A stretch of DNA of 29,981 nt from a virus. Location: positions 1 to 29,981 of the IMG/VR virus record IMGVR_UViG_3300020477_000873; one strand, written 5' to 3'. Below the pieces are notes generated by a model. That model saw only the letters and a list, made by a program, of their open reading frames with translations. It did no database searches and was not told the origin of the DNA. Positions within the stretch are counted from its first letter, which is position 1. Every line of letters starts with the position of its first letter. Shown here piece after piece: positions 23,709 to 29,981 of the stretch. The translations under genes and the position numbers were made by a program.

Positions 23709-24601
23709 TTGCAATACCTGTGTGTTGAATACGACGTTATCATTGATGGGTTAAGCAGTATACTGTATCCATTCTCAACCATCTGCTTATGTAAACAGGG
23801 GTGGTCACAATTTACAGTATATCCAGCACCCGGAGAATTGGCTGAGTACCTAAACTTCAAAAACGGCTCTCTCTTATATATAGCGAGGCCGTTAAAGTTT
23901 GAGTTGACAAGTAGAGGGGGTTCTCCCCTTACTGTTTTAAGGTGGTTGAATCCAGAGACCTCGTTAATCCTGAGATCAAAAACCTCTAGGGGTCGCATGG
24001 CCCAAGAGTCGAACATCATGTAGTATTGTTGCTCTACTTCCTCTAGACTCTTTGTGTTGGTGTACTCAGTGAGTATGCCGTAGGATGTAACACAGTCGGC
24101 AACTTCTAGATAAGCAAAAGAATTGAGAAAGCCTTCATAAGACCACCCGCCTTTAAGATCTAAATCTATAACAACCACATAGTCAAACTTATCAACATCT
24201 TCCATGGAAGATATATAATCCATATAGACATTGCGACATTCTGCCAGCTCTGTGGCCCGTATTAGTTGGTCTGGGTCGTCTTTTTCTCTGTAGTTTGAGG
24301 ACTCTCTTGAATTTGATATGAGATGCAGGTTGTCATCATCCACTGATAGCTCAGCAACCGTGTTGTCGGTAGAATCGTTTTCGTATATGACTATCCTGTG
24401 TTCTTTGAAGAACTCCGCAGTTTTATATATTCTTTCAAGGTTGAGTCTGGCAACAGGCTCTATGTTTCTGCATATACCACAAAATATAACAGAGCTTTCT
24501 TCACACAGCTCTTTTCCTTGGAGTACATACTTTTCGTATTGCTCAGAGTACTGCTCAGGTGCAGGAAAAAGATATTCAGGAAATCTCGTATCTATTAACA
24601 T
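23705..24601 (-). CDS. GT-A glycosyltransferase, CAP59-like, copy 1
   Basis: A 298-residue transferase: FCGICRNIE near residue 40, RIVIYENDSTDNT (69-81) for the nucleotide, and the metal-binding DLD at 146-148 in VVVIDLDLKGGW. The text resembles the CAP59/ANP1 group of sugar transferases rather than ordinary GT2. It is a clear paralogue of the gene at 25853-26770: both share the N-terminal RFPE-LFPA, CRNI, YENDS-D-T, IDLDL-GGWSY, NSLAY-like and SNFNGL segments, and an NPS-IT-YS end. The ATG overlaps the small unknown gene upstream by 26 bases. The ribosome site is at a long distance (about 12 bases). Confidence 0.85.
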   Translation of the reverse strand: MLIDTRFPEYLFPAPEQYSEQYEKYVLQGKELCEESSVIFCGICRNIEPVARLNLERIYKTAEFFKEHRIVIYENDSTDNTVAELSVDDDNLHLISNSRESSNYREKDDPDQLIRATELAECRNVYMDYISSMEDVDKFDYVVVIDLDLKGGWSYEGFLNSFAYLEVADCVTSYGILTEYTNTKSLEEVEQQYYMMFDSWAMRPLEVFDLRINEVSGFNHLKTVRGEPPLLVNSNFNGLAIYKREPFLKFRYSANSPGAGYTVNCDHPCLHKQMVENGYSILLNPSMITSYSTHRYCK

Positions 24602-24854
24602 ATATGGGTGTATTCCTTCCTACGTATGCAGATATAGTATTAAACTCTATCCACTCTACAGAGTCCTCGTATGTCATTCCGGCTTCCTTCATGCAGGCCT
24701 CGATCATTTTTTCGTAATCGTATACCACCCTTCCTGAATCATGGCCATCAGCAACGCCAATAATAGCACTGTCAAAGCCATCGGCAAAAAGAAGATCATT
24801 ACCAAAAACGTTAGAAAGGTGCTCTCTGACATCCTCGCTTGTTTGTCCATCCAT
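24576..24854 (-). CDS. small conserved phage protein, unknown
   Basis: A 92-residue acidic protein with ADGFDSAIIGVADG, RVVYDYEKMIEACMKEAGMTYEDS, then FNTISAYVGRNTPIYV. The pattern (VVYDY, then EWIEFN, then a GRNTP end) is one I associate with a widespread family of small proteins of unknown function in phage genomes. It has no signal, membrane segment or Cys pair. GAGG lies five bases before the ATG. Its place in the middle of the sugar island shows that this island is phage sequence and not a host contaminant. Confidence 0.75.
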   Translation of the reverse strand: MDGQTSEDVREHLSNVFGNDLLFADGFDSAIIGVADGHDSGRVVYDYEKMIEACMKEAGMTYEDSVEWIEFNTISAYVGRNTPIYVNRYEIS

Positions 24855-24866
24855 AAAGGCCTCACT

Positions 24867-25796
24867 TTAAACTCCAATATAATTTTCGTAAATAAGTCCA
24901 GCCAACGCTACGTCCTCTATAGCTAGGCCTGTCGAATCAAAAAAGCTGATTCCTGTTTCGTGGTCGAAACCAAGGGGTAATCCATTTTTAACAATATGAA
25001 ATAGATCCAGCATTGATTCCTTGTTTTCGCTATGCTGTGATTCACCAGAGTGAAAAGCTTGAACCTTATCGTCAACTACAAACAGTGAACACACGTTGGC
25101 CACATTGTCCTCAAACTCTTGTTTGCCTTCAGCGTCAGCTCCTATCGCGTTTACGTGCATGCCCGGCTCGATCCATGCAGCCTTAACGAAAGGTGATCTT
25201 GAAGGTGTTAGGGTTGTTAATATGTCACTACCCCTTACGCAATCTTCAATTGTATCACATACTTCGCAGTTGTCAACATTAATATTTGAACAAAGTTCGT
25301 TAGCTTTGTCTTTATCTAGGTCAAATAGTTTTATTGTCTTGATATTTCTAACATTACAGATAGCTTCAATTTGAAAGTTGGTCTGGAAACCGCAACCTAT
25401 GAATGCTGCCGTTTCAGCGTTACTATTAGACAGATACTTAGTAGCTACCGCTGTCACTGCCGCTGTGCGGTAGGAAGTGATCAGCATTCCATCCATAACT
25501 GCTAGTGGTCGTCCATTTTCTAGGCTATTGACTATTATAGTAGCAGATACGCTTGGGCCGTGTCCACGGGCACCATTTTGGGGGAACAGAGCCGCCCATT
25601 TAATCCCAGAATACTTCCCATGTCTGGCTGGCATTGCCCTGAAGTCGTTTCCTTCTAAACCCTCCTCTAGGTATATCTTAGGTACCATATCCCCTTTTTC
25701 GGGGTGCTTGAATACATCCTCCATTAGCTCTATAACTTGGGGCATGTGGAGATTGTCAGCGATTTCCTTTTCCGGTATAAAGATTGGGTTGGACAT
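24867..25796 (-). CDS. ornithine cyclodeaminase/mu-crystallin family protein
   Basis: A 309-residue NAD-dependent enzyme candidate. Key parts are a lysine in GIKWA (Lys66), the TSYRTAAVTAVATKYL segment (107-122, Arg110), the nucleotide-binding GCGFQ (134-138), and GADAEGKQE with Asp221, the residue that activates water in ornithine cyclodeaminase. The end holds FDSTGLAIEDVALA. Family members also act as alanine or ectoine-related dehydrogenases and in siderophore or non-protein amino acid synthesis, so the substrate is open. It is set between the two paralogous GT-A genes. GGAG lies six to seven bases before the ATG. This enzyme is very unusual in a phage. Confidence 0.9.
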   Translation of the reverse strand: MSNPIFIPEKEIADNLHMPQVIELMEDVFKHPEKGDMVPKIYLEEGLEGNDFRAMPARHGKYSGIKWAALFPQNGARGHGPSVSATIIVNSLENGRPLAVMDGMLITSYRTAAVTAVATKYLSNSNAETAAFIGCGFQTNFQIEAICNVRNIKTIKLFDLDKDKANELCSNINVDNCEVCDTIEDCVRGSDILTTLTPSRSPFVKAAWIEPGMHVNAIGADAEGKQEFEDNVANVCSLFVVDDKVQAFHSGESQHSENKESMLDLFHIVKNGLPLGFDHETGISFFDSTGLAIEDVALAGLIYENYIGV

Positions 25797-25837
25797 GTCT
25801 GGCTCCTTTTGTGGTTAGAGAAACTGTAAACCTCTTA

Positions 25838-25845
25838 ATTATACA
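25838..25845 (-). promoter_or_regulatory. possible -10 element before the cyclodeaminase-like gene
   Basis: Minus strand TGTATAAT in the 56-base gap after the copy 2 glycosyltransferase gene, about 42 bases before the ATG at 25796. No good -35 is seen. The same eight bases occur before the glycine-rich gene. Confidence 0.35.
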
Positions 25846-25852
25846 CTTTGAA

Positions 25853-26770
25853 TCAGACTTTGAGTGAGAATTCATGTGGAGAATATAACGTTATTAGAGA
25901 GGGATTCAAAAATATATCTTCGCCCCGCTTTCTCATTTCCCTGTGAAAATAGCTCCACTCGTTGGTTACGCTTCCATCTTTATTTTCCTCTGCCCCAAAC
26001 TGAACCCCCTTTATTGACTCAGGCCTGTATATCCCAAGACCGTTAAAGTTTGAGAAAACCCCTATTGGAGGATCTCCCCTTTCAAATCTATACAAATTAA
26101 CTATATCGCATATCTTTAGTTTTTCGTCACCATAATCCCTGTAAGCCCATGTGTCAAAAAATAGCCTTTCAACTTCAGAGAGTTCTTGGTCTGGAACACC
26201 TGCCAGTTTTCTTGTGATGGTTTTTTGCCTAAACTGTAGGCCGTTTGCGGTCATAGCACCCCACCCAAGATCACCATACGCTAATGAATTCATGATCCCG
26301 TCATAAGACCATCCACCAAGTAGGTCTAGATCTATCACAATTACAAAGTCTGGTTTATACGCAAGGGATTCTATGTACGTATGGCATTTATTTCTAAGGG
26401 AGGCTAGGTATTTAGGCCTCTCAACTTCCCTACCGCCAACGAAATGCTTGTGTCCTGTGTTTTCTTGAATTAATAAAAACTTGTCATCCTTTATTGAGTG
26501 GTTTAGTATTGATTCGGAAGTGCCATCTATTGAATCGTTTTCATATACGACAAATCTGTAGTCCCTAAAGAATGAGGCAGTGTGATACAATCTAGCTATG
26601 GTATGATCTAAGGTTCCTATTATGTTTCTACATAGTCCTGTTATTAGAATGTTGCACTTGGAAGCTACTTTCATTCCTGTTAGTAGAGACTTATTATAGC
26701 TTGAAACGTCAGAAGCTGGGAAAAGCTCTTCAGGAAAGCGTGAATATAATTTGTGTGTGTGTATATCCAT
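25853..26770 (-). CDS. GT-A glycosyltransferase, CAP59-like, copy 2
   Basis: A 305-residue paralogue of the gene at 23705-24601. It has ITGLCRNI (43-50), RFVVYENDSIDGT (72-84), the DLD metal motif at 147-149 (IVIDLDLLGGW), a GDPPIGVFSNFNGL segment and an NPSLITLYS end. The first residues (MDIHTHKLYSRFPEELFPA) give an N-terminal extension of five residues over copy 1. GGGGGAG lies just before the ATG. It probably adds a sugar to the same or a related acceptor as copy 1, and the divergence of the two suggests different donors or linkages. Confidence 0.85.
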   Translation of the reverse strand: MDIHTHKLYSRFPEELFPASDVSSYNKSLLTGMKVASKCNILITGLCRNIIGTLDHTIARLYHTASFFRDYRFVVYENDSIDGTSESILNHSIKDDKFLLIQENTGHKHFVGGREVERPKYLASLRNKCHTYIESLAYKPDFVIVIDLDLLGGWSYDGIMNSLAYGDLGWGAMTANGLQFRQKTITRKLAGVPDQELSEVERLFFDTWAYRDYGDEKLKICDIVNLYRFERGDPPIGVFSNFNGLGIYRPESIKGVQFGAEENKDGSVTNEWSYFHREMRKRGEDIFLNPSLITLYSPHEFSLKV

Positions 26771-26781
26771 TTCACTCCCCC

Positions 26782-28086
26782 TTATTCACATATCGGTAGT
26801 TGCATATTAAATTGTTCATCCATAGGTTCCCAAAATTTACTCACAAAGCACGAATCGCAGGCAGAGCATCTGAAAGATTCCCAACACACTACGGGTTCAG
26901 ACATCAGTGAGAAATTGTCGTCTAGTATATTTCCAACTGGTTTGTAGTGGGGTAGTGCGTGCCTGCCAAACATTTTTGATCTATCGACAGCGCTCATGCA
27001 GGTGTAAGCATCTCCAAAGCCATCTACATTTATACGCATACTACCCGCTGGGCAGAAAATGGGGAGCCTTGCTTTATCTGTACAGGGTTCTAGTTTAAGT
27101 GAGCAGTCGAGAGGTATTTCAACGGGTTCACAAAGAGGCCCGAAGTCCAGAGGGCTTAAAGGTTTTATATCTACTATTTGCTTGTAAAGATCAAGCTCCA
27201 TGCCGTCCTGATCCTCTTCTTCAAACACGGATACGTACTCATCCAGATTTAAGGTTATACCCCTATCTTTACAAAAATCTATTAGACCAGCTTCGTTCAC
27301 TATCTTTAGGTTGTCAGGATGTCTGACGAGTTCTATACCAAACTTTTCTGATCCGTACTTTTCAGTGTAATCCGCAACCTTCCTGATAAAGTCATCAACA
27401 TTGACCTGTGTGGGGTGAAGGCTTGCGTCTACGTCTACTCTGTTGGGGGGTAGTTCAGACCACTTGTCGAGATTAAAAGTCTTGCCGAAATTTGTTGTCA
27501 TGCGAAGTTCTATCTCAGGGTTTAGCATTTTTATTACGTCAACAAGACCTTTGTATAGGGTAGGCTCCCCTCCTGTGAAGTAAATTTCTTTGGGATTCAG
27601 TTTATTGAAAGATTCTGCCCACAATTCGGGTGTAAGCTTATTGTTTTTGGTATTTCTATAAATCTCATTGGCGGCTTCCTGCCAGCAGTACTGACACTTG
27701 TAATTGCATTTCCAAGTTAAAAACCACTGTATGTGTGGTTTTGCGTCAAGCATCGACTCGCTAACCTTAGATTTGTTTTTATCGTAATTATTCTTATCAA
27801 CTAGGTTGGATTCAGAGAGGTTTAAAAAATCTCCCTGTTGAGACCTGTTTACAATGGATACTATTTCAATCTGCGCGTCTTTTGGCTTCATTATCTCTAG
27901 TTTTAGTATACCCACAGAGGGGGTTTCATAGCTTATGGTTCTGGGGCTACCATACGTCACGCGAAATGTTTCTTCATGCTCTGAGGACAGCTCCTTGACT
28001 TTTATGTCGCAGACCTTGGGACTTGTTAAGTTGTAAACTATGTCTACATACTTGGACTTGAGATGTTGTGTAAATATTGTATTCAT
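26782..28086 (-). CDS. radical SAM enzyme with C-terminal Fe-S (SPASM-like) region
   Basis: A 434-residue enzyme. The 4Fe-4S site is CNYKCQYC with Cys127, Cys131 and Cys134, followed by YFTGGEPTL (169-177) for SAM. A C-terminal cluster (Cys401, Cys407, Cys410, Cys413) plus earlier cysteines in CPAG and TCMS fits an auxiliary-cluster (SPASM/Twitch-like) region used to bind peptide or sugar substrates. The first 115 residues form an unrecognised, strand-rich domain. It might modify a peptide or carbohydrate. No precursor peptide gene is evident next to it. The ATG overlaps the sulfotransferase stop by four bases. Confidence 0.9.
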   Translation of the reverse strand: MNTIFTQHLKSKYVDIVYNLTSPKVCDIKVKELSSEHEETFRVTYGSPRTISYETPSVGILKLEIMKPKDAQIEIVSIVNRSQQGDFLNLSESNLVDKNNYDKNKSKVSESMLDAKPHIQWFLTWKCNYKCQYCWQEAANEIYRNTKNNKLTPELWAESFNKLNPKEIYFTGGEPTLYKGLVDVIKMLNPEIELRMTTNFGKTFNLDKWSELPPNRVDVDASLHPTQVNVDDFIRKVADYTEKYGSEKFGIELVRHPDNLKIVNEAGLIDFCKDRGITLNLDEYVSVFEEEDQDGMELDLYKQIVDIKPLSPLDFGPLCEPVEIPLDCSLKLEPCTDKARLPIFCPAGSMRINVDGFGDAYTCMSAVDRSKMFGRHALPHYKPVGNILDDNFSLMSEPVVCWESFRCSACDSCFVSKFWEPMDEQFNMQLPICE

Positions 28087-28802
28087 GAAAAGGAGTATCC
28101 AAAAAATTCTATGTCTTCTTTACAAATGTTGTATACGGCTTCTATCATTTTCTCGTTGTAGTAATCTTTATAGTTCTTGTGCTTTGATTTGTTTGTGTGC
28201 TTTAGTGGCCTATAAGCAAGGCCGCATTTTTGAACCAAGTGCTTCCAGTGTGGCTTGTTAGGGTCTGTTAGATCTTCCTGTTTAAATATATCGTCTACCA
28301 AAAAGGGGATTTTTGGCAAGCCTTTCGATGTCCACCCTAAAGCATCTATTCCACGCCTTCTCTTCTTCATCATTAGGTCGCACAAATGTTCATCCGAGTC
28401 TCCGTATAAAAGCCACGAGTCTTTCATTTGAAAGTATATGTCTCTATGTGGTCGCGTCTCCATACCGCCCATCACCCACTCCTCAAAAGAGGAGAATTCT
28501 TTGTACCACTTAAAGTGGTCGTGGTAGCTGCGTTGTTGATGCCAGAAAAACCAAGATACGGCTCTGTCCCAAGGATTTCTGACAACTGAAAAGATATAAT
28601 CATATCCTTCAAGGTTGTCTGGTGGAATTACGCCGTCATCTCTTCCCATGACTATAGAGTTTAGTGATGGCTGTGGCGATTTAACCCACAAATTTCCATT
28701 TTTCCCCTGACAGGCCGCAGGGTTATGAGGGATCAAGCTCTCGGAAATGCTCGTCCCTGCACATTTTGGTATATGAATAAACAGAAAATTTGTTGTGCTC
28801 AT
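28083..28802 (-). CDS. sulfotransferase (Sulfotransfer_2-like)
   Basis: A 239-residue enzyme using PAPS. The 5'-phosphosulfate loop is HIPKCAGTS (residues 10-18) and the 3'-phosphate site is VVRNPWDRAVSWF (73-85, Arg75 and Ser83). The C-terminal part (KHKNYKDYYNEKMIEAVY, then IEFFGYSF) is typical of carbohydrate sulfotransferases of the 2-O type. It probably adds sulfate to a hydroxyl of a glycan, perhaps the one built by the neighbouring transferases. No PAPS synthesis genes are present, so the host must supply PAPS. No good ribosome site is close: AAGGA lies about 13 bases before the ATG. The 85-base gap upstream holds no clear promoter. Confidence 0.88.
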   Translation of the reverse strand: MSTTNFLFIHIPKCAGTSISESLIPHNPAACQGKNGNLWVKSPQPSLNSIVMGRDDGVIPPDNLEGYDYIFSVVRNPWDRAVSWFFWHQQRSYHDHFKWYKEFSSFEEWVMGGMETRPHRDIYFQMKDSWLLYGDSDEHLCDLMMKKRRRGIDALGWTSKGLPKIPFLVDDIFKQEDLTDPNKPHWKHLVQKCGLAYRPLKHTNKSKHKNYKDYYNEKMIEAVYNICKEDIEFFGYSFS

Positions 28803-28887
28803 AGTTTCTTGATGATTCCTTTTCTCAGTAGGTTGGAGATTATTTGTTTTTCACGCACTCTGTTGTGAGCTGTTGCGCGAAACTGAT

Positions 28888-29472
28888 CTAGCTATTTACT
28901 ATTTTTTTTGAATTATTAATTACCCCCTCAGTATCCCGGTTGAAGAAAAACCACCTCTCGTAGTGGCGCGGGTTATTGCTCTGATTGACGTAATGAAGAT
29001 ATACCATAAGATCATCCATTGAGTCAAAAATGTGCTCGTGTGGCAACATAAAAAACAGCCAGTTAGGAGCATTCTTCTTGCCCTGCTTGCAGTGGACTAA
29101 AATTGGCTTCTTCTGCCTGTTGGCTAAGGTTATCTCCTCGTAAGTTCCACACGCATGTACATCAAGATCAATGTGGGCTACGATGAAATCTGATATATCC
29201 ACACACCTAAGATCTACGGTTCTTATGACGCCATACTCCTGCTTAATTTTATCAAACTGTCCTGTTTCCTTGTAATGCTCCATCCAATATCTAGAGTCAT
29301 CGTCCTCGACCCCGACATCAATCGGTTTCTTGCAAGGGTTAAGGACAGTTACACCCATTTGCTCAAGGGTTGGGGTGATATTCTCTCTCCAACCTGAACC
29401 GGCGTCTGCAACGCGATCCATTGCTCCAACTAAATAGGTTCTGGTTCCATTAAGTCTGTTTATCGAATCCAT
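28888..29472 (-). CDS. nucleoside 2-deoxyribosyltransferase-like protein
   Basis: A 194-residue protein with the fold signature of this group: RTYLVGAMD at 11-19, a VTVLNPCKK strand, RYWMEHYKETGQFDKI, VDISDFIVAHID, and HACGTYEEI with Glu112 and Glu113 near where the catalytic glutamate sits. The family transfers deoxyribose between bases or cleaves nucleoside bonds. Several relatives act in base or nucleotide modification or signalling. The substrate cannot be named. GGAG lies eight to nine bases before the ATG, which overlaps the deaminase-like gene by 23 bases, so the two products probably act in one nucleotide pathway. Confidence 0.78.
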   Translation of the reverse strand: MDSINRLNGTRTYLVGAMDRVADAGSGWRENITPTLEQMGVTVLNPCKKPIDVGVEDDDSRYWMEHYKETGQFDKIKQEYGVIRTVDLRCVDISDFIVAHIDLDVHACGTYEEITLANRQKKPILVHCKQGKKNAPNWLFFMLPHEHIFDSMDDLMVYLHYVNQSNNPRHYERWFFFNRDTEGVINNSKKIVNS

Positions 29473-29860
29473 AATCTGTGCTCCACCATACTTTAGTAAT
29501 ATCCAACGCTTTTAGAATTTTATTACACCTCTTACAAGGCTTGCTGTTTCTTAATTCGCCATTCCTGTTTAGCCTCACGACTACCACTGAAAGGTTTTTG
29601 TCTATATAATATTTTCCCCACAGTCTAGAGATTAGATCTGTCTCGGCGTGCATATATGGGTATTTAATGTCAGTTTTAAACCTTTTTGATAGCCTGACAG
29701 CCTTTGCGTTGGTCTTCTCTGGGTCATTTTGACCAATCGCAATCAGTTTATTTTTTCTAAACCCAAAGGCGAAGTGGAACGCTGAACTTTTCTTTCGCTT
29801 TGATGTTACTGATGGTAGTATGTCCTCTGCTATACCAAGAGACTGCTCCAAAATACTCAT
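29450..29860 (-). CDS. cytidine/deoxycytidylate deaminase-like protein
   Basis: A 136-residue zinc enzyme candidate. The two hallmark motifs are MHAE (His71, Glu73) and PCKRC (Cys109, Cys112), the H-x-E and P-C-x2-C set for zinc binding and catalysis. A FAFGFRKNKLIAIG strand pair opens the fold. It could turn dCMP to dUMP (feeding the dUTPase product pool) or deaminate another base or RNA. The substrate loop is unlike standard dCMP deaminase, so the exact substrate is open. It is the first gene seen in transcription order. The leader (29861-29981) contains an A/T-rich run and no clear promoter. A modest GGA site precedes the ATG. Confidence 0.82.
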   Translation of the reverse strand: MSILEQSLGIAEDILPSVTSKRKKSSAFHFAFGFRKNKLIAIGQNDPEKTNAKAVRLSKRFKTDIKYPYMHAETDLISRLWGKYYIDKNLSVVVVRLNRNGELRNSKPCKRCNKILKALDITKVWWSTDYGFDKQT

Positions 29861-29981
29861 CGTGCTAATTCCAAAAATTTTTTATTGAAATGTTGAAAAA
29901 ATGTACTTGCTGTTCCACTCCGTTAACAAATAATTACCCCAAGATCAGGTAGATCCTATTGCTTAGGGAAATACAAACTAA
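29861..29981. other. A/T-rich non-coding end of window
   Basis: About 120 bases upstream of the deaminase-like gene. It holds a run of AAAAA and TTTTTT near 29873-29883 and otherwise no hairpin, -10/-35 pair or ORF I can support. It may carry a promoter that continues beyond the window. Confidence 0.3.

Noticed and set aside
28803-28887. Terminator or promoter between sulfotransferase and deoxyribosyltransferase-like genes
   Set aside because: Only a four-pair CGCA/TGCG hairpin with a long loop and a 3-of-6 match to a -10 box are present, and no T run follows the hairpin.
29861-29981. A tRNA or attachment site at the window end
   Set aside because: No cloverleaf pairing, anticodon arm or direct repeat with the other end of the window can be seen.

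Overview
The window looks like part of a large, tightly packed tailed double-stranded DNA phage genome, probably marine. Every supported gene lies on the minus strand, so transcription runs from high to low coordinates. Most neighbours overlap by 4 to 35 bases or are a few bases apart. No tRNA, rRNA, CRISPR array or insertion sequence is visible, and no stretch above about 125 bases lacks a gene. Phage identity rests on a replication set (DnaB-type helicase, Toprim primase, RecA/UvsX-like recombinase, nucleases), a nucleotide set (monomeric B12-dependent ribonucleotide reductase, dUTPase, dNMP kinase, deaminase), PhoH, a short sigma factor, and many small unknown genes of phage type. No capsid, terminase, portal, tail or DNA polymerase gene is recognisable here.

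In the order of transcription: (1) 29860-28888, a zinc-dependent deaminase-like protein overlapping a nucleoside deoxyribosyltransferase-like protein. (2) 28802-21112, a glycan or modification island: sulfotransferase, radical SAM enzyme, two paralogous GT-A glycosyltransferases, ornithine-cyclodeaminase-family protein, a small phage unknown, a DUF5672 protein, a short UDP-sugar-dehydrogenase-like protein and a GT-B glycosyltransferase. (3) 21119-19849, two unknown genes and a sigma-70-like factor. (4) 19766-19017, a glycine-rich protein with its own probable promoter and a strong terminator. (5) 18950-15585, seven genes between two terminators, of which five have membrane or signal segments and one encodes a papain-like protease. 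This may be an envelope, lysis or exclusion cassette. (6) 15471-3622, the nucleotide and replication block. (7) 3592-1, three tandem genes for Tat-signal DUF1501 proteins, the last running off the window start.

The DUF1501 genes are the surprise. This family (alkaline phosphatase/sulfatase-like fold) is typical of Planctomycetes and related bacteria and is not a standard phage module. Here the three genes follow replication genes on the same strand with phage-like spacing. This could mean a phage of a planctomycete-like host that exports enzymes through the host Tat system, or a phage-host junction in the assembly. With the sulfotransferase and sugar genes it suggests a phage invested in surface glycan chemistry, but that link is inference.

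Regulation visible in the sequence: two rho-independent terminators (15528-15562 and 18966-19001), a few TATAAT-like elements upstream of genes, good Shine-Dalgarno sites before most genes, and extensive ATGA-type coupling.
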